A stretch of DNA of 64,000 nucleotides from JANJUB01 sp031386985 (GTDB lineage: Bacteria > Armatimonadota > Fimbriimonadia > Fimbriimonadales > Fimbriimonadaceae). The stretch is from contig JANNCV010000043.1 in the NCBI GenBank assembly GCA_031386985.1, forward strand, positions 1-64,000, given 5' to 3'. A model generated the notes under the pieces. It was not told where the DNA came from. It searched no databases and saw only the letters and a list, made by a program, of their open reading frames with translations. The position numbers and the translations under genes were made by a program. Positions 51,488 to 59,912 of this stretch are shown in pieces; positions within the stretch are counted from its first letter, which is position 1; each line of letters begins with the position of its first letter.

Positions 51488-52453
51488 ATGTTAAAGCTTG
51501 CCATTCTTTATGGATTGGTTGGTGCGGCTACTCCCGCTGCAAATCTTGATGGCTACGTTAAAGTCATGAATGATGCGCAGTCGCTTAAGGCCACCTATTC
51601 GGTTACCCGAATCGGGGGAACTGGCGTGGAGTATGTGGTCGAACTAAGCAAACCAAACTTCATCAAACTTGATTCGCCATCGCAGCTTGTCGTTGCCGAT
51701 GGAGCGAACATCACAACTTACGACAAGTCGGCCAAGACTTACTTCAAAAAGCCGCAAACCAAAGAGGACCTCGCCGAGCTGTTTAACAGCGATGAGATGA
51801 CTTTGTGGTCTCCATTCTTTACCGGCAAGGGCTTCAAAGATCTTGCCACAACCAGCGGCGGCACGAAAACTCGAAAGGGAATGAGTCTGTCGGTTGTAAA
51901 TGGCGAGTTTAAGAGCGGCAAAAAAGCCAACTTCTTCTTAGATGATAAGAATGTAGCGCGCCAACTTGAGTTCGTTTATCCTGACGGCGAGAAGGCTCGT
52001 ATTCTTGTTGATACCAAGGAAGTAGCCCTGAGTGGCGATGCCATGACCGCGGACCAGTTCGCGTTTAAGGCTCCCGAAGGCGCACGAGAGTTGACCAAGG
52101 AAGAAATGTTGTCGGATAAGTGGTACACCGATTTGGATGAAGCCAAAAAGGTTGCCTCAAGTTCGAAGCGGATTTTAATGATTGATTTTTATGCAGATTG
52201 GTGAGGCGCTTGCAAAATGTTGGCCCGTGAGGTCTACCCTACTGAGAAGTTCAAAGCTCAGAGCAAGTATTTCGTCTTCTGCAAAATCAATGCTGATCAT
52301 CAGCCCGCCGTATTCCAACAGTTCGGAGTTTCAGCAATGCCAACTCTGTTGTTCCTAAACAATGAGGGCGCGGAACTGCACAAGTTCCTCGGCTTCAAAC
52401 CGGTTGATCAGTTCGTCGGTGAGATGAACAAAGCTCGCGCTTCTTCGAAGTAG
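51488..52453 (+). CDS. LolA/DUF2092-like-thioredoxin fusion with in-frame TGA at the redox site (predicted selenoprotein)
   Basis: Read as one 321-residue protein. AGGAG lies 9 nt before the ATG. A signal-like N-terminus (MLKLAILYGLVGAATPAA) and an all-beta LolA/DUF2092-like domain (to about residue 195) precede a thioredoxin domain (about 205-321). Codon 239 (52202-52204) is TGA, and the frame reads FYADW-TGA-GACKML. In the thioredoxin family this position is the first Cys of WCxxC. The frame continues without fault to SAMPTLLFL (cis-Pro) and the stop at 52453. TGA as selenocysteine (UxxC) is the best reading; a nonsense mutation or sequencing error is the alternative. A SECIS-like hairpin follows the TGA. 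Confidence 0.82.
52202..52204 (+). other. In-frame TGA, predicted selenocysteine codon 239
   Basis: It sits exactly at the catalytic Cys position of DFYADW(U)GACKML; the resolving Cys242 is present. Ordinary genes around it use TGA as stop and TGG for Trp, so global recoding is unlikely. Confidence 0.8.
52219..52237 (+). promoter_or_regulatory. bSECIS-like hairpin after the TGA
   Basis: GUUGGCC pairs with GGUCUAC (one U-U mismatch, one G-U pair) around the 5-nt loop CGUGA. The loop starts 22 nt after the TGA (21 nt lie between), and a G is at its second position. Known bacterial SECIS elements have the apical loop about 16-37 nt after UGA with a G in the first two loop bases. Found by eye; folding energy not computed. 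Confidence 0.6.
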
Positions 52454-52463
52454 TCGCCAAAAC

Positions 52464-52497
52464 AAAAAAGCCCCTCGCAAATGCGAGGGGCTTTTTT
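52464..52497 (+). terminator. Strong terminator after the thioredoxin fusion
   Basis: AAAAAAGCCCCTCGC / GCGAGGGGCTTTTTT perfect 15-bp stem with AAAT loop and T-run. Confidence 0.95.
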
Positions 52498-52517
52498 GTT
52501 TGCCACAATAAGGGGGA

Positions 52518-53918
52518 ATGGTAACGGTTGTGGGAGCAGGATTCGCGGGCGTGGAGGCCGCCTGGGCTCTGGCATCACGGGGCGTTCGGGTGCGGTTGAT
52601 TGAAATGCGACCCACAACCATGACCCCCGCCCATACCACTGGCTACTTCGCGGAACTGGTTTGTTCGAATTCGCTGAAATCTAAGTCTCCCGATTCGCCG
52701 GCTGGACAACTGAAGGCAGAAATGGCCCTTCTTGGATCTCTGGTGTTGCAAACGGCATACTCCCACGAAGTGCCAGGAGGCCAGGCGCTCGCCGTAGATC
52801 GAAACTTGTTTGGGAAATCCATAACCGATGCATTAAAGGAGCACTCGCTAGTGGAGTTTTGCGAAGGCGTCTTCGGGCCCGCGGACCTTGAGGCTGAACT
52901 ATCGGCGGGCCGCTTGGTGATTCTCGCCACCGGCCCCCTTACCTCGCCCGAACTGGCCGAATGGCTTGCGACCAAAGCAGGGCGCAAACATCTGTACTTT
53001 TACGACGCCGTGAGCCCCACCGTGGAAGCGAGTTCGATCAATTTGGACATCGCATTTGCGCAATCTCGCTACGACAAAGGCGGCGACGACTACCTTAACT
53101 GTCCCTTCAATCGAGAAGAGTATGAGGCCTTCGTCTCCGCGTTAGTGAGCGCCGAAAAGGCACCGATTCACGCTTTTGAAGCGGGAGGTAAGCGCGATCT
53201 CGCTCCGGGCGATCAAGAGGAAGCCTTGTTAGAGAAGATCAAGTACTTTGCAAGTTGCACGCCGATCGAAGCTATTGCCGAGAAGGGGACTCGAAGCTTA
53301 GCGTTTGGCAATTTTAAGCCAGTTGGCTTGACCGATCCCCGCACCGATCGCCGTCCCCACGCTGCTCTCCAACTTCGGCCCGAAAACAAAGAGAAGACAC
53401 TTTATTCCCTTGTCGCCTGTCAAACAAGGCTCAAGTGGGGGGAGCAAAAGCGCGTGTTTCAAATGGTGCCGGGGCTTGAAAACGCGGAGTTCGTACGTTT
53501 TGGGGTCATTCATCGCAACACCTACCTTGATGCTCCGACCCTCCTGTCCCCCGCACTCGACTTTCTCCCTTGCTCCGGAATTTTGATAGCAGGCCAGTTA
53601 ACGGGCGTGGAGGGCTATGTCGAATCGGCCGCTATTGGCATCTTGGCGGGCTTAATCGCCCTTTCTCGAATTTCCCAAACATCGTTCGAGCTTCCCCCAC
53701 GAGAAAGCGCTTACGGGTCGCTTCTTGCTCACCTTCAGGACCAAACCGAGCGCGAGTTTGCGCCCATGAATATCAACTGGGGCCTCCTGCCTGAGCCCCC
53801 TTCCTTCCCCGCGCAACGCCGCGACAAAGGCCTCATTCGAACTCAAAAGATCGAAACAGCCAGGGAAAAGTTCGAAATTTGGAACAATTTTCGGCTCGAA
53901 AAGTCAAGTAGTGCGTAG
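52518..53918 (+). CDS. trmFO: tRNA (m5U54) methyltransferase, folate/FAD-dependent
   Basis: Makes ribothymidine-54 in tRNA using methylenetetrahydrofolate and FAD; 466 aa, near the family length. FAD-binding start VTVVGAGFAGVEAAWALASRG, then RLIEMRP, HTTGYFAELVCSNSLKS (with the family Cys), GGQALAVDRNLF, YFYDAVSPTVEASSIN and TGVEGYVESAAIG. GGGGGA lies just before the ATG. High confidence. Confidence 0.95.
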   Translation: MVTVVGAGFAGVEAAWALASRGVRVRLIEMRPTTMTPAHTTGYFAELVCSNSLKSKSPDSPAGQLKAEMALLGSLVLQTAYSHEVPGGQALAVDRNLFGKSITDALKEHSLVEFCEGVFGPADLEAELSAGRLVILATGPLTSPELAEWLATKAGRKHLYFYDAVSPTVEASSINLDIAFAQSRYDKGGDDYLNCPFNREEYEAFVSALVSAEKAPIHAFEAGGKRDLAPGDQEEALLEKIKYFASCTPIEAIAEKGTRSLAFGNFKPVGLTDPRTDRRPHAALQLRPENKEKTLYSLVACQTRLKWGEQKRVFQMVPGLENAEFVRFGVIHRNTYLDAPTLLSPALDFLPCSGILIAGQLTGVEGYVESAAIGILAGLIALSRISQTSFELPPRESAYGSLLAHLQDQTEREFAPMNINWGLLPEPPSFPAQRRDKGLIRTQKIETAREKFEIWNNFRLEKSSSA

Positions 53919-53947
53919 GATCAATGAATCCTACTATGGGGATTCAA

Positions 53948-54484
53948 ATGAAAAATATCAGAACAACACTCATCGCATTTTCAGTCGTCGCCACTGGCGT
54001 CGCAAGCGCCCAAACTCCAATCTTCGCACCCTTCGCGCCAACCATTGGCGAATCGTTTAACACGATTCCGATCACGTCTTACGTTTCCTTTGTTGGTTAT
54101 TCTGGAGGTGGGTTGCTTTCGAGACTCAACCTAACCGGACTCATGATGGTTACGAACAATCCGGCCCTTTTGCCTCCGATTTCGGGCAATGCCATGTTCG
54201 GACGCGGCACCAATGTTAGAATTCGATACCAGCAGGTTTGGAAGCAGTGGGGCGGCCATTTCAGAGTTCCTTTTGCCGGCATCGCCGTTACCGGCATGGG
54301 AGTCCGATTCTTTAAAGCTGGAGTCCCAGTTGGAGTCGCCGTATTCGCCCCGATCAACAATGCTACGTGGAACTGGAGAGGCTGGGACCTGGGTAGCGTG
54401 GGTGGTTACGATGAAGTGCGAATCTATGGAAACGTTTTGGCTAGCCCTGGTTATGTTGGGATGGAGAATCTCCGATCTCGATAG
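53948..54484 (+). CDS. Secreted unknown protein (178 aa)
   Basis: It starts at the ATG at 53948 with GGGGA upstream, and has a signal peptide ending ASAQTP. The mature part is beta-rich with aromatic residues (IRYQQVWKQWGGHFRVPFAGIAVTGMGVRFF; WNWRGWDLGSVGGYDEVRIYGNVL), resembling PEP-CTERM-type beta-sandwich proteins but without a PEP-CTERM anchor. No family assigned. It is followed by a terminator. Confidence 0.5.
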   Translation: MKNIRTTLIAFSVVATGVASAQTPIFAPFAPTIGESFNTIPITSYVSFVGYSGGGLLSRLNLTGLMMVTNNPALLPPISGNAMFGRGTNVRIRYQQVWKQWGGHFRVPFAGIAVTGMGVRFFKAGVPVGVAVFAPINNATWNWRGWDLGSVGGYDEVRIYGNVLASPGYVGMENLRSR

Positions 54485-54501
54485 GTTATCCATGAGACAA
54501 C

Positions 54502-54534
54502 CAAACGGGCACTCAACGTCGAGTGTCCGTTTTG
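54502..54534 (+). terminator. Terminator after secreted gene 53948-54484
   Basis: AAACGGGCACTC / GAGTGTCCGTTTT stem with AACGTC loop and T-run, 18 bp after the stop. Confidence 0.85.
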
Positions 54535-54548
54535 CTGGATAATAGGCC

Positions 54549-55127
54549 ATGGTTGTCTCTCTCGCAACGCTAACATTGCTCGAATTGCTTGGTCAAGCCC
54601 ATGTACAGCTGCCCGACCCGTGGATTGATCCAGGGTTCAATCAGATCATTTGGCTCTCAAGCCCAAACTTTGACCCTCGGCCGGCGGGAGTCACGCCTGA
54701 TACCGTTGTCATCCATTCAACCGTAATCCCAACTTTGAAGGAGACCGTCGCTCTCTTCTTGAAGGAAGAAAGTCAGGTTAGCGCTCACTTCACAATCGGC
54801 AAAGACGGATCAATCGTGCAGCAGGTCAGCACATTCGAAAGGGCATGGCACGCCGGCGTTAGCTTGGATAGCGAAGGGCGCGAAAGGGTAAACGCGTTCT
54901 CAGTGGGCATTGAGTTAGTGAACCTTAACGACGGTAAAGATCCGTATCCTGAGCACCAGATTCAGGCCCTGGATAATTTGCTACATGTGCTGGTAAGAAG
55001 ATTCCCGATCCGATATTTCACGAGCCACGAGGCAATCGCTCAACCAAAGGGAAGAAAAAGCGACCCCAAGGGCTTCCCCTGGGATCGCTTGCGGCATTTT
55101 GAGCCGAAAGTCAAAATCGTGCCTTAG
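54549..55127 (+). CDS. N-acetylmuramoyl-L-alanine amidase (Amidase_2/AmpD-like)
   Basis: A 192-residue peptidoglycan amidase. Zinc ligands: VVIHST (His), ERAWHAGVS (His region) and the distal C-terminal motif with KSDPKGFPW (Asp). SAHFTIGKDGSIVQQV and VGIELVN are typical of Amidase_2. A short hydrophobic start (MVVSLATLTLLELLG) may be a signal. It overlaps the convergent gre gene by 4 bp. Confidence 0.87.
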   Translation: MVVSLATLTLLELLGQAHVQLPDPWIDPGFNQIIWLSSPNFDPRPAGVTPDTVVIHSTVIPTLKETVALFLKEESQVSAHFTIGKDGSIVQQVSTFERAWHAGVSLDSEGRERVNAFSVGIELVNLNDGKDPYPEHQIQALDNLLHVLVRRFPIRYFTSHEAIAQPKGRKSDPKGFPWDRLRHFEPKVKIVP

Positions 55128-55627
55128 CGCTTGATAGACTTTACGCTGTATTTCTTTAAGCCACCGGGAGCGTCCACTGAAAAAGATTCACCAACGGCTT
55201 TGCCGAAAAGTGCCATCCCCATGGGCGAGTCGCTGCTCAATAAGTCTTTATCCGGGTTTGCTTCTACACTCGCAACCAATCGGACCACAAAGTCATCCCC
55301 AAACTCGGGATCATGAATCGTTACAAGGGAACCCATGCCCGCATAATCTGTCGGAATCTGCGTAACATCCATAATGGAAGCTCCGCTAAAGATGGCTTTT
55401 AATTCTCCAATTCTGTTTTCTACGAAGGCCTGCTCAAACTTTACTTCGTCCAATTCGGAGTTATCATCGCTAAATTCGCCATGCTGTAAGCTCTCGCGGA
55501 TGCGATCCGCAATTTCTGGACGCTTAACCATGGTTAAATTATCAAGTTCCGCATGTAACGATGCAAAACCCTCTGGGGTTAAGTACAGTCCCTGCGCCGA
55601 TTCTCTTGCGACTTCCGTTTCACTCAT
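55124..55627 (-). CDS. Transcription elongation factor GreA/GreB family
   Basis: A 167-residue factor that rescues backtracked RNA polymerase. The N-terminal coiled coil (YLTPEGFASLHAELDNL; RPEIADRIRESLQHGEFSDDNSELDEVKFEQAFVENRIGELKAIF) keeps the tip acidic residues (GEFSDDNSE). The C-terminal FKBP-like domain has LLSSDSPMGMALFGKAVGESFSVDAPGG. It is closer to GreA in layout, but the usual pKWP-like patch differs. Paralogues may exist elsewhere. Confidence 0.85.
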   Translation of the reverse strand: MSETEVARESAQGLYLTPEGFASLHAELDNLTMVKRPEIADRIRESLQHGEFSDDNSELDEVKFEQAFVENRIGELKAIFSGASIMDVTQIPTDYAGMGSLVTIHDPEFGDDFVVRLVASVEANPDKDLLSSDSPMGMALFGKAVGESFSVDAPGGLKKYSVKSIKR

Positions 55628-55768
55628 GATTATGCCATCACCCCTTTTTACAAACCTACCAAATATTAACGAGATTCATTGGAAAATCGTTTCAATCAAG
55701 CGGTTGCTAGACGGGGTTAGACGTCTTGGATGTTCAGTTGGTTCCATTATTCACAAGGGTTTTGCAAT

Positions 55769-56506
55769 ATGATGAATTACTGGGTGTTGAAGAAGGCATT
55801 TCCGATCCTAACTGGCCTTATGGTGGCGGTTATGGTTCGCGCACAATCGTCAATGTTCGAGTTGATTAAGCCCGACGTCTTGATTGTCGTTGAGAAGCAC
55901 CGTCTCGGCGCTGACCTCGTCGAAATCACCATGGTTAAGGATGGTTATCCGAAGGACTTACTCGAGAGGCAGATTTTGAAGCTGGGCACCTTGCTTGGGA
56001 GCGCGCCCCGTGGTCTCGCCATTGGGAGCCCCAATTTGCAGACCACCCAAAGCCTAAAATTCGTAAGGGCAAGCTTCGGCATAGATGGCATTACCGATCC
56101 AGAACACGGCAAACTCAACATCGAGCCCATTCTAAAGGCGTTCGCGGGCGCACCAAAGCCATATACGATTGGTGGCATCAACATCATTTTTGATAAGTTT
56201 GTGCCAACAAAATCTACAGTTCGCCAATATGGGATTGACAATGTCGTCGCGGGGGAGGGCCGAGTAAATCAAGACCCGGCCGGGCTTGAATATCGTATTC
56301 AGCTTCTAAGCCAAGACGAGGCTCTGATTAAGTTCCCGGATCACCACGAACCCGCGAACGAAAAGCCGGTTCAGAAGCCGTCTAGCACTGGAGATAATCG
56401 GGCGCTCCTGATTTCGATCTTTGTAGTGATGAGCCTGGCGCTGGGGGCGTTGGTATACTTGCTTCTGCTTCGTGGTGCGCCAAAGGTTGCCTCTAAGAAG
56501 CGTTAG
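55769..56506 (+). CDS. Membrane-anchored unknown protein upstream of pilT cluster
   Basis: A 245-residue protein starting at 55769 (AAGGG upstream). It has a signal-like segment (FPILTGLMVAVMVRAQS), an alpha/beta ectodomain of about 180 residues (VLIVVEKHRLGADLVEITMVKDGYPKDLLERQI) and a C-terminal membrane helix (ALLISIFVVMSLALGALVYLLLL). No family recognised. It ends 20 bp before the first PilT gene, so it may belong to the pilus operon. Confidence 0.5.
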   Translation: MMNYWVLKKAFPILTGLMVAVMVRAQSSMFELIKPDVLIVVEKHRLGADLVEITMVKDGYPKDLLERQILKLGTLLGSAPRGLAIGSPNLQTTQSLKFVRASFGIDGITDPEHGKLNIEPILKAFAGAPKPYTIGGINIIFDKFVPTKSTVRQYGIDNVVAGEGRVNQDPAGLEYRIQLLSQDEALIKFPDHHEPANEKPVQKPSSTGDNRALLISIFVVMSLALGALVYLLLLRGAPKVASKKR

Positions 56507-56526
56507 GTCAGGAGTAATTTTCAGAT

Positions 56527-57606
56527 ATGCGAGATACAGCAAGCGTCAGTATTCACGAGCTCATAGAAATTGGCTTTCACGAGCGAGCCTCGGACATCTT
56601 CGTCAAGTGTAATTCGGTTCCCATGATGCGCCAACACGCGGCGATGAAACCGGTTCCAGGCGACTGGCCCGTCATGGACGAAGCGAACACCCGGAGAATC
56701 AACCACGACCTGATGACCGAGCGTCAACGCCGGATTTACGAAGATAAATATGAAATGGACCTCGCCTTTGGCGTTAAAAACCTTTGCCGCGTACGTGCGA
56801 ATCTCCATAGGCAAAAGGGCACCGACGGCATTGTTTGCCGAATTATCCCTTTGACGATCCTTTCCATTGAGGATTTAGGACTCCACCCCACGCTCAAGCA
56901 GTTTGGCAATCCTCGAATGGGCTTGATTCTTTTCACCGGCCCGACGGGTTCAGGAAAGACAACTTCCCTGGCCGCGGTTCTGGACATGATTAACAATACG
57001 CGATCGGTCCACATTGTTACGATTGAAGATCCGCTTGAGTTCGTCCACGAGGACAAGAAGTCATACGTGACGCAACGAGAGATCGGCATTGACACCGAAG
57101 ACTTCCTCCCCGCTATGCGCGCGGTACTTCGTGAAGCTCCCGACGTAATTCTAGTTGGTGAAATGCGTGACACCACGACCTTCCAAACCGCGCTACAAGC
57201 GGGTGAAACGGGTCACTTGGTCTTTTCAACAGTTCACACTTCCTCAGCTTATGAGACCATGGACCGAATCATTAACATGTTCCCTCCGCACGAGAAAGAT
57301 CACCTTTGTATGCGACTAGCAAACTCATTGCGCTACATTGTTTCGCAAAAGCTTGTTCCCCGAGCCGATGGCAACGGACGTATTTGCGCGATGGAAATCT
57401 TGGTTTGTACACCAACCGTTTCAAAGAAGATTGAAGATGCTCACTTTAGCGATCTGTATGAACTGATGAACGAAGGCGAGTTCTGGGGAATGCAAACAAT
57501 GAACCAATCGCTTTACAAATTTGTTAAGGCCGGTGTTATCACGGAGCAAACCGCGCTAAACTACGCAGGTATTCAGTCAGAGCTCAAACAGATGCTCCGA
57601 CGATAA
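56527..57606 (+). CDS. Type IV pilus retraction ATPase PilT/PilU-like (1 of 3)
   Basis: A 359-residue secretion-type ATPase. Walker A GPTGSGKTTSLAAV, Asp box IVTIEDPLEFVH, Walker B DVILVGEMRD and His box GETGHLVFSTVHT are intact. The C-terminus lacks the AIRNLIR motif of PilT (it has PTVSKKIEDAHFSDLYELM), more like PilU. It heads a run of three paralogues and probably powers pilus disassembly or modulates it. Confidence 0.88.
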   Translation: MRDTASVSIHELIEIGFHERASDIFVKCNSVPMMRQHAAMKPVPGDWPVMDEANTRRINHDLMTERQRRIYEDKYEMDLAFGVKNLCRVRANLHRQKGTDGIVCRIIPLTILSIEDLGLHPTLKQFGNPRMGLILFTGPTGSGKTTSLAAVLDMINNTRSVHIVTIEDPLEFVHEDKKSYVTQREIGIDTEDFLPAMRAVLREAPDVILVGEMRDTTTFQTALQAGETGHLVFSTVHTSSAYETMDRIINMFPPHEKDHLCMRLANSLRYIVSQKLVPRADGNGRICAMEILVCTPTVSKKIEDAHFSDLYELMNEGEFWGMQTMNQSLYKFVKAGVITEQTALNYAGIQSELKQMLRR

Positions 57607-57618
57607 GAGGAGTTGGCG

Positions 57619-58701
57619 TTGCATATAGATGATCTGTTAAGGGACCTAGTCTCAAAGGAAGCAAGTGATCTGCACATTAAAGCGGGCGAGCCCCCGATCA
57701 TGCGCATACATGGGGCGCTCAAGAGGTCAGATTATCCTGTTCTGACCGTTGAGGGCGCCGAAAACCTACTGTACAGCATCCTTAGCGATGTTCGAAAGGA
57801 AAAGCTCTACAAAGAGCGTGAGCTTGACCTCTCCTACTTTGTTGAGGGTGCCGCCCGATTCCGAGTCAATATGTTTTGGGATCAGCGGCGTATTGCGGCT
57901 GTTTTCCGGGTCATCCCTTACAAAATCCGAACAATTGACGAGTTGCGCCTCCCCTCGGTTACCAAACAACTCGCGTTAATGCCGCGCGGTTTAATCCTGG
58001 TTACGGGCCCGACCGGTTCTGGGAAGTCCACGAGCCTCGCGGCGATGATTAATCACATCAACCTTAATCAGAGGTGCCATATCATGACAATCGAAGATCC
58101 GATTGAGTATGTCCACCCCGACTTACAAAGCATTGTCAATCAGCGCGAACTAGGAACCGACACCTTTGCATTCTCGGAGGCCTTGAAGCACGTTATGCGG
58201 CAAAACCCCGACGTGATTCTTGTTGGAGAAATGCGCGACCTTGAAACGATTCAGTTGGCGATCACCGCCGCTGAAACCGGTCACCTCGTGCTATCAACTC
58301 TTCATACGGTTGACTCCGCGCAGACGATTGACCGGATCGTTGACGTTTTTGATCCTGACCAGCAGCCCCAGATCCGAACTCAGTTGAGCGTTACGTTGCG
58401 TGGGATTGTTTCTCAAGCACTACTCCCCACCAAGGACGGAAAATCTCGAGTGGGAGCATTTGAGGCAATGTTTGTAACGCCTTCGATTCGAACGCTGATT
58501 CGAGATGGCAAAACCCACCAACTCTACAGTGAAATCCAAACTGGAGGCGAATTCGGGATGAACACCCTTGACGGAGACTTGCTCAACCTTGTTGAAAAGG
58601 GAGCCGTCGAATACGAGCAAGCATTGGCCCGTGCTTCCGTGCCGACCGAATTCCAAAGGCGAGCGATGGCAAAAGGGCTAGTGGAGGCTCCCAGTGCATA
58701 A
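57619..58701 (+). CDS. pilT: PilT-like retraction ATPase (2 of 3)
   Basis: A 360-residue ATPase. AGGAG at 57608-57612 places the start at the TTG at 57619 (MHIDDLLRDLVSKEASDLHI), not the TTG at 57613. Walker A GPTGSGKSTSLAAM, Asp box MTIEDPIEYVH, Walker B DVILVGEMRD and His box ETGHLVLSTLHT are intact. The C-terminus has SIRTLIRDGKTHQLYSEIQTG, near the PilT AIRNLIR motif. It overlaps the next pilT by 8 bp. Confidence 0.92.
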   Translation: MHIDDLLRDLVSKEASDLHIKAGEPPIMRIHGALKRSDYPVLTVEGAENLLYSILSDVRKEKLYKERELDLSYFVEGAARFRVNMFWDQRRIAAVFRVIPYKIRTIDELRLPSVTKQLALMPRGLILVTGPTGSGKSTSLAAMINHINLNQRCHIMTIEDPIEYVHPDLQSIVNQRELGTDTFAFSEALKHVMRQNPDVILVGEMRDLETIQLAITAAETGHLVLSTLHTVDSAQTIDRIVDVFDPDQQPQIRTQLSVTLRGIVSQALLPTKDGKSRVGAFEAMFVTPSIRTLIRDGKTHQLYSEIQTGGEFGMNTLDGDLLNLVEKGAVEYEQALARASVPTEFQRRAMAKGLVEAPSA

Positions 58702-59893
58702 GAAAATTGAAAACTTGCTCCGCAAGACGGTCGAGATGGATGGCTCCGACCTTCACTTCAAGACTGATTCCGGAAAGATCTATGTTCGCGTGTATGGAGA
58801 GCTTGTTCAGCTTGAAGATGAGGCGCCGCTCTTCAGCGACGAATTCAAGTCTTGCCTATTTGAAATGTTCTCCGAAGAGCAGAAAGGGCGCTATTACAAA
58901 GACCATGACCTGGACTTCGCCACCGAAATAGAAGGGGTTGCTCGGTTTCGAGGCAACGTCTACCAGCAACGCAACTGCACTCAGGCGGCCTTTCGGGTAA
59001 TTCCTTATCACGTCAAGTCTATGGAAGAGCTGAGACTGCCGCCCGCGGCATTTGACTTTATCCATAAGCCTCGCGGGCTCGTTTTGGTTACTGGCCCGGC
59101 TGGATCAGGCAAGTCAACAACGTTGGCCTCAATGGTTGATCGCCTTAACTCAACGGAGCAACTACACATCGTAACCGTCGAAGACCCGATTGAATTTGTC
59201 CACAAAGACAAGGAATCCTTAATTCACCAAAGGGAACTTTATGAAGACACGCTGAGCTTCTATAACGCACTCAAGTATGTTTTGAGGCAAGACCCTGACG
59301 TAATTCTCGTCGGCGAAATGCGTGATTTGGAAACGATTCACCAAGCGATAACATCGGCGGAAACGGGGCACCTTGTTTTTGCGACGTTGCATACGGTAGA
59401 TGCAGTGCAAACGGTTGACCGAATTATTGACGTCTTCCCTACCCACCAACAGCAGCAGATTCGTATGCAGCTCTCAGTTAACTTGGTGGGCGTTATCTCA
59501 CAAACGCTCGTAAAGCGAAAGGATGGTAAGGGTCGAATTGCGGCCTATGAATCCTTGGTGGCAACCAACGCGATCCGCAACCTTATTCGCGAAAACAAGA
59601 GCTTCCAGATCAACTCCATGATTCAAACGGGAATGAAGCAGAAAATGCAAACTCTTGATCAGTCGCTCGCTTATTTGGTGACGGATGGGTTGATTACAAT
59701 GGAAGATGGGCTTCACCGGTCAAAGGACCCCGGAGAGTTCAAACGCATGATTGCTTTAATGGGAGAGTCTGCCGAAAAAGCGGCCGCGGGTGGGCAGCCG
59801 CCAGCACCCCGACCCGGGCAACCACCCACGGCCCCGCCGGTTCAAGGCGGAGTGCGAGGACAGCCGAATCGCCCACAAATAAACCGCGAGTAG
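58694..59893 (+). CDS. pilT: PilT-like retraction ATPase (3 of 3)
   Basis: A 399-residue ATPase with a GTG start at 58694 (GGAGG upstream) inside the end of gene 2. Walker A GPAGSGKSTTLASM (Ala for Thr), Asp box VTVEDPIEFVH, Walker B DVILVGEMRD and His box ETGHLVFATLHT. It has the true AIRNLIRENKSFQINSMIQTG motif. A Pro/Gln/Gly-rich tail of about 35 residues (GGQPPAPRPGQPP) is added, absent in the other two. The three motors likely act as hetero- or alternative hexamers. Confidence 0.92.
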   Translation: MHKKIENLLRKTVEMDGSDLHFKTDSGKIYVRVYGELVQLEDEAPLFSDEFKSCLFEMFSEEQKGRYYKDHDLDFATEIEGVARFRGNVYQQRNCTQAAFRVIPYHVKSMEELRLPPAAFDFIHKPRGLVLVTGPAGSGKSTTLASMVDRLNSTEQLHIVTVEDPIEFVHKDKESLIHQRELYEDTLSFYNALKYVLRQDPDVILVGEMRDLETIHQAITSAETGHLVFATLHTVDAVQTVDRIIDVFPTHQQQQIRMQLSVNLVGVISQTLVKRKDGKGRIAAYESLVATNAIRNLIRENKSFQINSMIQTGMKQKMQTLDQSLAYLVTDGLITMEDGLHRSKDPGEFKRMIALMGESAEKAAAGGQPPAPRPGQPPTAPPVQGGVRGQPNRPQINRE

Positions 59894-59912
59894 CTTCATA
59901 CTATTGAGTTAA

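Noticed and set aside
51488..52204. Reading the thioredoxin fusion as two genes or a pseudogene
   Set aside because: The frame is unbroken apart from one TGA at the catalytic Cys site, the second part lacks its own good start, and a SECIS-like hairpin follows; selenocysteine explains all of this better.
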